Assembly (NCBI GenBank): GCA_049366815.1
Contig: JBMNCO010000224.1
Coordinates: forward strand, 1-35,883
Length of the DNA: 35,883 bases
Source: CAYNYM01 sp049366815
Lineage (GTDB): Bacteria > Desulfobacterota > DSM-4660 > Desulfatiglandales > HGW-15
Direction of reading: 5' to 3'
Every line of letters begins with the position of its first letter. The first letter of the stretch is position 1. Both the position numbers and the translations under genes were made by a program. Shown here one piece after another: positions 30,693-35,883 of the stretch. The notes beneath the pieces are model-generated. The model made no database searches. It saw only the letters and a program-made list of their open reading frames with translations, and had not been told where the DNA came from.

Positions 30693-33296
30693 TTATCCTC
30701 CAATCCTTGTCACTTTAACAATGCTGTAGTTTTTGCCGCAACCGCCTGCATAGGGTTCGATGCTTAGCGGGACAAAGGCGCTGTGAAGGACCCCGTCCTT
30801 GACCTTGGGAATCATGAGTTCCGAGCGGTGGCCGGATGCAAAATGGGTCCATGCCGTGTCGGGATGCAGGGCCTCCGTGAGGTGGACAAGGACCTTTTGT
30901 TTGTACCCGAGCACGGAATCATCCGACACGCAGGGGTCATCCCCTTTTGTGGGTCCCACACACTCAATCTCTACGGCGTCGCCTTCTCTGAGACCAAGGG
31001 TCCTGGCCCTTTCGGCATTCAGATAGAGCGGTGTGTAGGGGCATCCTCCTTCGATATCGTCATCCATGAGAACACGGTTGTTTTGTGTGGCGTTTTTCTG
31101 GTGCCAGCTCGCCTTGCCGCTCACCAGGTAGAACTCGTCCCCGGCCTTGGGTTCGGCGATGGGGATACAGAGGGGGACGGGATAGACGTATTGATTTTTA
31201 TGCCATCGCGATTTCCCGTTATGGTAGCACTCTTCGGACAGTTCGTTGGAATACAACTCAAAACGACCGCTTCGTGTCTTGATGGGTTTGGCCATGATGT
31301 TGTAGGTCAGGTCATAACGCTCGACGTATGGCCCGTTTTTCACGATGTGTCTCGAGTCCACCGGGACCTTGGCCTTTGTCAGGATCCTGTCCCACCAACC
31401 ATGCCGGTGATCCTCATTTTCAAAATAGGCCCCGAGCCCCATTTTTTTGCCGACCTCCGTGAGAAACCAGCTCACGGGCTTGGATTCACCCACCGGGGGG
31501 ATGGCCGCGGATCTCATCAGAGCCATGGCATGTTCCTTGCCGTCTTGAGCAAGGCTGGTGAAGGTGTACAAATGGTTTCTTTCCACATAGGAGGCCTCGG
31601 GGATGACGTAATCGGCCAGTTCGACAAATTCTTTGGGGAGTTGCTCTCCCACCACAATGAGGTCCAGTTTATGAATGCAGTCGTAGACCAGGGCCGTGTC
31701 CACCTGGGTAATCGCGGAATTCTCGGCCGTTGAGAAGAGGGCTCTGACCCTGCCTTCCTTGATGGCATTGAAGTGCTCCCAGGGCAAGGCCTGGGTAGCC
31801 GGATGGAAATCCCTCGGGCTGCTGTAGCATGGGGCCTTGTCCAGGGCCTCGATGGACATCGTGTTCCCCCAGGGTGCAGGGACGACCTTCAGGTCCGGTC
31901 TCGGATATTCCGGGACCTCCGGGGGTTCCGGCCAGCCTGTTCCACCTTTGAAACCGTGCTTGGGAAAGTACCACCCGCCCGGTTTATCAAAATTCCCGAG
32001 GAGCATATTGACGGCGCTGTAGGTCCGGAGGACCTGGAACCAGTTGGAGTACCGGCCCGTGGTGAATCCGGGGTAGAAGAGTACGGCGGGTTTGTTGACC
32101 CCGAGACGCCTTGCGATCTCTTGGATCTTTGCACCCGAGTAGGGGAGGTTACAGGCCTTTGCCGCCTTGTCGGCCGGGAACTTTGCCGCCTCTTCGGCAA
32201 AGAGTTGAAAGGCCGTCTTGCAGGCCGTACCGTTGACTGAAAAGGTCTTCCCAAGTCCCAGCGTCACGCCGTCCGCCTTTCCCGCCTCCTCAAGGGGGAC
32301 GGCGGATTGCGCGGCGGAGTTCCACACGAGGTAGCGGCCTTTGCCGTCCTTCAGGGCCTCGCCGGTATCCGTGCGGATAAGCTGCGGTGCATTTGTGAAC
32401 TTCAAGAGAAAGTCTTCGTCGTAGAGTTTGTCACTGATCAGGACATTCGCTACGCCAAGGGCGAATGCGCCGTCGCTCCCCGGCTTGACCGGCAGCCAGT
32501 CATCGGCCATGGCTGCGCTGTCGCCGAGCTTGGGATCCACGGTGGTGTATTTGAACCCATTTTCCTTGGCCTTCAGGAAGAGCTGATAAAATGCGGCGGA
32601 ACCGAAGACCGTACCGGGGGCGAAAGCCGTACCTGGAAAGTTCTGAGCGGCGATGACGGCGTACTTTGTATTCATATAGTCCGCCGCTCCCAGCATAAGG
32701 GGTTCCAAGTGGTTGCCGCCGAAGGTGATGGCCTTTTCGGCCGTATGGTCACCAAAGCAGATTTGACCGTGCATATAGGATATCGCCGTGCCGGTGATCC
32801 TGGCAAAGTAGTGGAGGAAGTACATGTTGTCCGTTTGCACAGGACAGCCCCACCAGGTTTCAAACCACTCCGGGTGCCCGGCCGCCGTGTACTTTTTCAG
32901 TTTGTCGGAAACGGCGGTAATTACTTCTTCCCAGGAGCAACGCACAAATTTTCCTTCACCGCGTTTGCCCACCCGCTTTAAGGGGTGCAAGATGCGGTCC
33001 GAGGCATAGACCCGTCCCCAAATGCCGCCATAGGCCTTGGCACAGACCTTGCCGTCCCAGGGGAGAATGTCCTCGCCCTTGACGTCCACAATCTTCCCCT
33101 TTTTCACCTTGGCCTGCATGGGACACATCAGGCACATGGCACAGGCCGTGTGCTTCCACTCTTCCTTGTCCTCTTCAGCCTTTTTCGGCGCGAGACCGGA
33201 AAGCCTCAGACAGCCCGGGGAAGCCATGGCTCCTCCGGCGGCTACGCCGCTGATCTTCATGAAATCTCTTCGTGATATCTTGAATTTTTCACCCAT
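30693..33296 (-). CDS. Tat-exported molybdopterin oxidoreductase, catalytic subunit (DMSO reductase family)
   Basis: An 867-aa bis-MGD oxidoreductase. The N-terminus carries a Tat motif (SRRDFMK at 8-14) and a hydrophobic stretch. A [4Fe-4S] motif is formed by Cys52, Cys55, Cys58 and Cys85; the second gap is two residues where three are usual. Cys180 (GQICFGDH) sits where polysulfide, thiosulfate and arsenate reductases place the Mo-binding cysteine. Later family markers include LPVKPGSDGAFALGVANVLI, MLLGNFDKPGGWYF, the EASYVERN segment and the C-terminal MGD-binding domain (FYLVSGKASWHQKN, LNAERARTLGLREGDAVEIE). Substrate is unknown: a sulfur-oxyanion, polysulfide or organic hydroxylase/dehydrogenase role is possible. 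ATG 33296 has a near-consensus GGAGGTGATCTG leader. It is the first gene of a four-gene operon that lacks an NrfD/PsrC or cytochrome b anchor. Confidence 0.93.
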   Translation of the reverse strand: MGEKFKISRRDFMKISGVAAGGAMASPGCLRLSGLAPKKAEEDKEEWKHTACAMCLMCPMQAKVKKGKIVDVKGEDILPWDGKVCAKAYGGIWGRVYASDRILHPLKRVGKRGEGKFVRCSWEEVITAVSDKLKKYTAAGHPEWFETWWGCPVQTDNMYFLHYFARITGTAISYMHGQICFGDHTAEKAITFGGNHLEPLMLGAADYMNTKYAVIAAQNFPGTAFAPGTVFGSAAFYQLFLKAKENGFKYTTVDPKLGDSAAMADDWLPVKPGSDGAFALGVANVLISDKLYDEDFLLKFTNAPQLIRTDTGEALKDGKGRYLVWNSAAQSAVPLEEAGKADGVTLGLGKTFSVNGTACKTAFQLFAEEAAKFPADKAAKACNLPYSGAKIQEIARRLGVNKPAVLFYPGFTTGRYSNWFQVLRTYSAVNMLLGNFDKPGGWYFPKHGFKGGTGWPEPPEVPEYPRPDLKVVPAPWGNTMSIEALDKAPCYSSPRDFHPATQALPWEHFNAIKEGRVRALFSTAENSAITQVDTALVYDCIHKLDLIVVGEQLPKEFVELADYVIPEASYVERNHLYTFTSLAQDGKEHAMALMRSAAIPPVGESKPVSWFLTEVGKKMGLGAYFENEDHRHGWWDRILTKAKVPVDSRHIVKNGPYVERYDLTYNIMAKPIKTRSGRFELYSNELSEECYHNGKSRWHKNQYVYPVPLCIPIAEPKAGDEFYLVSGKASWHQKNATQNNRVLMDDDIEGGCPYTPLYLNAERARTLGLREGDAVEIECVGPTKGDDPCVSDDSVLGYKQKVLVHLTEALHPDTAWTHFASGHRSELMIPKVKDGVLHSAFVPLSIEPYAGGCGKNYSIVKVTRIGG

Positions 33297-33365
33297 CAGA
33301 TCACCTCCGAGTTGAAAATTTCTTGTTTTTTGGGAGCTCTTGTCTCTCCAAATGGGTTTAGAGTG

Positions 33366-33475
33366 TTTTTGACCGTCAAAAAAATCATGTGTTCACGCTG
33401 AACAAACTGTCCTTCCGGTTATCTGATCATGCTGGAAAATACACTCTTCCCGCCTGTATTCACTGACTGTGAATA
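33366..33475. promoter_or_regulatory. Cluster of perfect dyads upstream of the Mo-enzyme operon
   Basis: Three perfect inverted repeats occur within 110 bp: TTTTTGAC-C-GTCAAAAA (33366-33382), TGTTCA-CGC-TGAACA (33390-33404) and TATTCAC-TGACT-GTGAATA (33457-33475). The last two share a TTCA/TGAA half-site. They are likely operator sites for the regulator of this operon; none matches the FNR box TTGAT-N4-ATCAA exactly. Confidence 0.5.
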
Positions 33476-33477
33476 AA

Positions 33478-33493
33478 GGCATATTACATGCCA
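33478..33493 (-). promoter_or_regulatory. Possible sigma-54 promoter (-24/-12) for the Mo-enzyme operon
   Basis: The minus strand reads TGGCATGTAATATGCC. It matches TGGCAYR-N4-TTGC with the correct GG/GC spacing and one mismatch (ATGC for TTGC). It would give a ~170-nt leader. The same bases form a GGCAT-ATTAC-ATGCC dyad, so an operator is the alternative reading. Confidence 0.35.
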
Positions 33494-33526
33494 TAATGCA
33501 GAATTTTCATGCCGGAGAGGGACGGA

Positions 33527-33727
33527 ATGGTTGAAACAAATAACATCGTGAATTTACGGTTTAAAACAAGTAGTATATATTTTAAAAGAGTAGGATTAAA
33601 AAATTTTATATCAAATATGATTGATGTCAGTTCTCTTTACAGGATGGAAAATGAGGAAGGGTGTGGGTGTAGATCAAGGAAAAGATGTAATAAAAATGTT
33701 GGATTTGAGATACTTGGAACATATTGA
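33527..33727 (+). CDS. Small AT-rich hypothetical ORF
   Basis: A 66-aa frame from ATG 33527, with GGAG/GAGG about seven to ten bases upstream. The protein is basic, with a Cys-rich CGCRSRKRC segment near the end. Its base composition (runs such as TATATATTTTAAAAG) is far more AT-rich than the neighbourhood, which suggests foreign origin or non-coding DNA. It lies divergent to the Mo operon and could coincide with its upstream activating region. No family recognised. Confidence 0.25.
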   Translation: MVETNNIVNLRFKTSSIYFKRVGLKNFISNMIDVSSLYRMENEEGCGCRSRKRCNKNVGFEILGTY

Positions 33728-34107
33728 ATAAATCGAAATACCGTGATAATATCACAACGTGAAGTAGGCGCAACCCTCAAAAAGGTGCGGGGCGATGTGC
33801 GCTTCAGGGGGAAGGAATCCTGGTGCGGTTCACGGCGTCATCCAGACCTCCGACAGCAGAAGTCCAATCCCTTTTTGATATAAAACTGCTCCGTAGCGCG
33901 AAGCAGGCCATGGGGTCCAAGGCCGTGCCCATCCGGCCATGAACATGACCGCATTCGTGCTCACAGTTGCCGACGATCAGGAATCAGCAAAAGCAATGCA
34001 AAGACAAGGCATAAGGCTGAGCGCTGAATCCTGACGGCAGAACGCTTCATCCGGAAATGATGTATTTGCGGATGGAATCTATATGACTGACAGGGGAGGA
34101 AACCGCG
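33728..34107. other. Intergenic, no gene seen
   Basis: A short perfect palindrome GTGATA-A-TATCAC is at 33743-33755. Otherwise there is nothing I can name in this ~380-bp gap. A GGGGAGG ribosome-binding site at its end serves the next gene. Confidence 0.4.
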
Positions 34108-34413
34108 ATGCCTAAAAAGCCAAGTGAAAAGGAAGAAGAATATTTTGCTAAACTGGAATTTGATAAATTGAGGAAAATTGAGGTAGAAAAACAGGGAAAT
34201 CTTGCGGAAAGCGAAAAGAAGAAGCTCAAAGAACTCCATTTTATGAGATGCCCCAAGTGTGGAATGGAACTCCTTGAAATCGATTATAAATCCATCAAGG
34301 TGGACAAATGCTCCGGATGTGAAGGGATCTGGCTGGATGCCGGAGAACTGGAGGCCATATCCAAATTTGAAAAGCCTGTCCTCGATAAGCTCTTCAGCGT
34401 ATTCAAGAGGTAG
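34108..34413 (+). CDS. Zinc-ribbon protein, zf-TFIIB type
   Basis: A 101-aa soluble protein. The first ~45 residues are a charged, probably coiled-coil helix (KEEEYFAKLEFDKLRKIEVE). A TFIIB-like zinc ribbon follows, with Cys48/Cys51 (RCPKCGMEL) and Cys68/Cys71 (CSGCEGIWLDAGEL), the last stretch being diagnostic of the family. The biochemical role of these short bacterial proteins is not established; nucleic-acid or protein binding is likely. ATG 34108 follows GGGGAGG. It lies 162 bp before the radical SAM gene on the same strand. Confidence 0.85.
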   Translation: MPKKPSEKEEEYFAKLEFDKLRKIEVEKQGNLAESEKKKLKELHFMRCPKCGMELLEIDYKSIKVDKCSGCEGIWLDAGELEAISKFEKPVLDKLFSVFKR

Positions 34414-34575
34414 CCGCTCGAATAGGTCCTTTGACAATATGGAAGTGATATCCGTCATGAATCTCCATCCGATGATTTATGAACGGACCCGTAGATAAGC
34501 GTATAAAAACGGCGCGGAAAGGCGCCCTCGTCTCCCGCCGGCACTCCTGCGGCGGCTCCTGTCTTGTGTGGAACA

Positions 34576-35835
34576 ATGGTGAAGGCTTCCCGCTCATTTC
34601 AAATTTTTGTGAAGCCGGGTGGGCCCCTGTGCAACCTTGGGTGTTCTTATTGTTACTATCTGAGAAAGGATGATCTGTATTCAAGGGGCGGTATAAATCC
34701 TATGCCCCGGGACATCCTGGAAGAGTATATGTTTCAGCATATCCATGCCTCTCCGGATTCAATCATCAGGTTTTCCTGGCACGGGGGGGAGCCGACCGTC
34801 CTCGGGTTGGATTATTTCCGCACCATCGTGGAAATACAGCAGAAATATAAAGGTTCGGGAAGAAGCATCATCAACGGCATTCAGACGAACGGTACGCTGC
34901 TTGACGAGGCATGGTGCCGTTTTTTTGCAGAAGAAGGATTTTCCGTCGGGCTCAGCCTTGACGGTCCACAGGAGATACACGACAAATTCCGTGTGACCAA
35001 GGACGGAAGGCCCACCCACAAACAGGCCATGCGCGGATACAATCTCCTGCGCCGGGAGGGCGTTGTTCCGGATATTTTGTGCGTGGTCAACGCGCACAAT
35101 GTGCAGCACGCCGGCCGTGTTTATCGCTTCTTCAAAGAGATCGAGGCCCGGTACATCGGATTTTTGCCCGTGGTCGAACCGGATTCGGAGGCGGCGAGCG
35201 GGGTGAGCCCCATGTCTGTCCCCGCCGAGGCCTTTGGGCGATTTCTTTGCACTGTTTTCGATGAGTGGCGGGACCGGGACGTCGGAAGGGTCCGGGTGCA
35301 GATCATAGAAGAGGCGGCCGGAACCGCTTTAGGCCGGGAGCATGAGCTGTGTATCTTCCGGCGCACGTGCGGTGATGTTCCCGTCATCGAACACAATGGG
35401 GATTTTTTTTCGTGTGATCATTTTGTGGATCCGGAGCATCGCCTCGGGAACATCAGGGATCGCTCCCTCATTGATGTGATCGAGAGCCCGGCTCAGCTCG
35501 CGTTCGGGAGGAATAAGGCCGAGGGGTTGCCCCGATACTGTCAGGCCTGTGAGGTCCTGGACATGTGTCATGGTGAGTGCCCCAAGAACCGCTTCATACG
35601 AACCCCGGAGGGCGAAGCAGGATTAAACTATCTCTGCGCGGGCTATAGGAAATTTTTCAACCATATCCGCCCATTTGTGGAAGAACTGGGCCGCCTGTGG
35701 CGCCGGCAAACCCCGGAGGACCCGCACAAAGGGGCGGGGAAGACCCCGACCCGGGCCAAGGTGGGCCGCAACGACCCCTGTGTGTGCGGAAGCGGCAAGA
35801 AATACAAAAAATGCTGCCTTGGAAAAGGATGGTGA
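34576..35835 (+). CDS. Anaerobic sulfatase-maturase-type radical SAM/SPASM enzyme with SEC-C tail
   Basis: A 419-aa radical SAM enzyme. The SAM-cluster motif is Cys19/23/26 (CNLGCSYCYY), followed by HGGEPTVLGLDYF, IQTNGTLLD and LSLDGPQEIHDKFR, all typical of anaerobic sulfatase-maturating enzymes (anSME), which oxidise a sulfatase Cys or Ser to formylglycine. The SPASM region supplies the auxiliary-cluster cysteines (CGDVPVIEHNGDFFSCDHFV, then CQACEVLDMCHGECPKNRF). The last ~25 residues are a SEC-C zinc motif (GRNDPCVCGSGKKYKKCC), as in SecA. The start is uncertain: ATG 34576 lacks a good ribosome-binding site but matches the family N-terminus (SRSFQIFVKPGGP); an upstream TTG is at 34564. No sulfatase is in the window. 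Confidence 0.9.
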   Translation: MVKASRSFQIFVKPGGPLCNLGCSYCYYLRKDDLYSRGGINPMPRDILEEYMFQHIHASPDSIIRFSWHGGEPTVLGLDYFRTIVEIQQKYKGSGRSIINGIQTNGTLLDEAWCRFFAEEGFSVGLSLDGPQEIHDKFRVTKDGRPTHKQAMRGYNLLRREGVVPDILCVVNAHNVQHAGRVYRFFKEIEARYIGFLPVVEPDSEAASGVSPMSVPAEAFGRFLCTVFDEWRDRDVGRVRVQIIEEAAGTALGREHELCIFRRTCGDVPVIEHNGDFFSCDHFVDPEHRLGNIRDRSLIDVIESPAQLAFGRNKAEGLPRYCQACEVLDMCHGECPKNRFIRTPEGEAGLNYLCAGYRKFFNHIRPFVEELGRLWRRQTPEDPHKGAGKTPTRAKVGRNDPCVCGSGKKYKKCCLGKGW

Positions 35836-35838
35836 GAC

Positions 35839-35883
35839 CTACGTCTTCAGTTTTTCCTTCAAAAACGCCATGGTGCGTTTCCA
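35839..35883 (-). CDS. C-terminal end of a gene running off the window
   Basis: Fourteen codons and a stop on the minus strand read WKRTMAFLKEKLKT. The pattern W-x-R-[TL]-x-x-F-[LF]-x-x-x-L is a common last helix of alpha/beta-hydrolases such as the dienelactone hydrolase family. That assignment rests on very little. It converges on the radical SAM gene, with 3 bp between the stops. Confidence 0.4.
   Translation of the reverse strand, partial: WKRTMAFLKEKLKT

Noticed and set aside
1..35883. tRNA, rRNA or CRISPR features
   Set aside because: I scanned the larger gaps for T-arm sequences (GGTTCRANNCC) and for regularly spaced short repeats and found none.

Overview
The window looks like about 36 kb of chromosome from a GC-rich anaerobic bacterium, most probably a member of Desulfobacterota (the old Deltaproteobacteria). 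This is inferred from gene content: a CoA-dependent 2-oxoacid:ferredoxin oxidoreductase operon, a Tat-exported molybdopterin oxidoreductase paired with an HdrA/MvhD-like iron-sulfur protein, an anaerobic sulfatase-maturase-type radical SAM enzyme, PAS hybrid kinases, and chemoreceptors ending in DFKDF. I saw no rRNA, tRNA, CRISPR array, transposase or phage gene.

Layout, left to right. (1) 1-4546: a soluble three-PAS hybrid histidine kinase, then a YihY/BrkB-type membrane protein. (2) 4936-11278: a nitrilase-superfamily amidase, then a tight plus-strand operon of korA-korB-korC, a ferredoxin/GltD-like flavoprotein and a 2[4Fe-4S] ferredoxin, followed 90 bp later by a Cys/Met-metabolism PLP enzyme. 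If that enzyme is a gamma-lyase, the 2-oxobutyrate it releases would be a substrate for the adjacent oxidoreductase. (3) 11578-16553: an EamA exporter, a large unrecognised membrane protein with a degenerate kinase-like N-terminus (with its own good sigma-70 promoter and terminator), and an MFS carrier. (4) 16636-19865, minus strand: a Tat-signal metallo-beta-lactamase-fold protein and a membrane hybrid histidine kinase, probably co-transcribed. (5) 19866-21383: a gene-poor stretch with a dispersed repeat, a 37-codon ORF, a broken nitronate monooxygenase gene, and the structured leader of a DEAD-box helicase. (6) 21384-27494: the helicase, then two tandem, nearly identical chemoreceptor genes, each with its own sigma-28-like promoter and terminator. 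(7) 27698-33296, minus strand: a four-gene operon in the order catalytic Mo subunit, four-cluster ferredoxin subunit, TorD-like chaperone, HdrA/MvhD-like fusion. (8) 33297-35883: a palindrome-rich upstream region, an AT-rich patch, a zinc-ribbon protein, a radical SAM maturase with a SEC-C tail, and the last codons of a convergent gene.

The points I find most unusual are the Mo-enzyme operon, which pairs an exported AB catalytic module with a soluble HdrA/MvhD-like electron carrier and has no membrane anchor gene; the kinase-like membrane protein; and the mosaic of base-identical and diverged blocks in the chemoreceptor pair, which points to gene conversion. Functions come from motif recognition by eye. 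Substrates, start sites and regulatory elements are inference unless stated otherwise.
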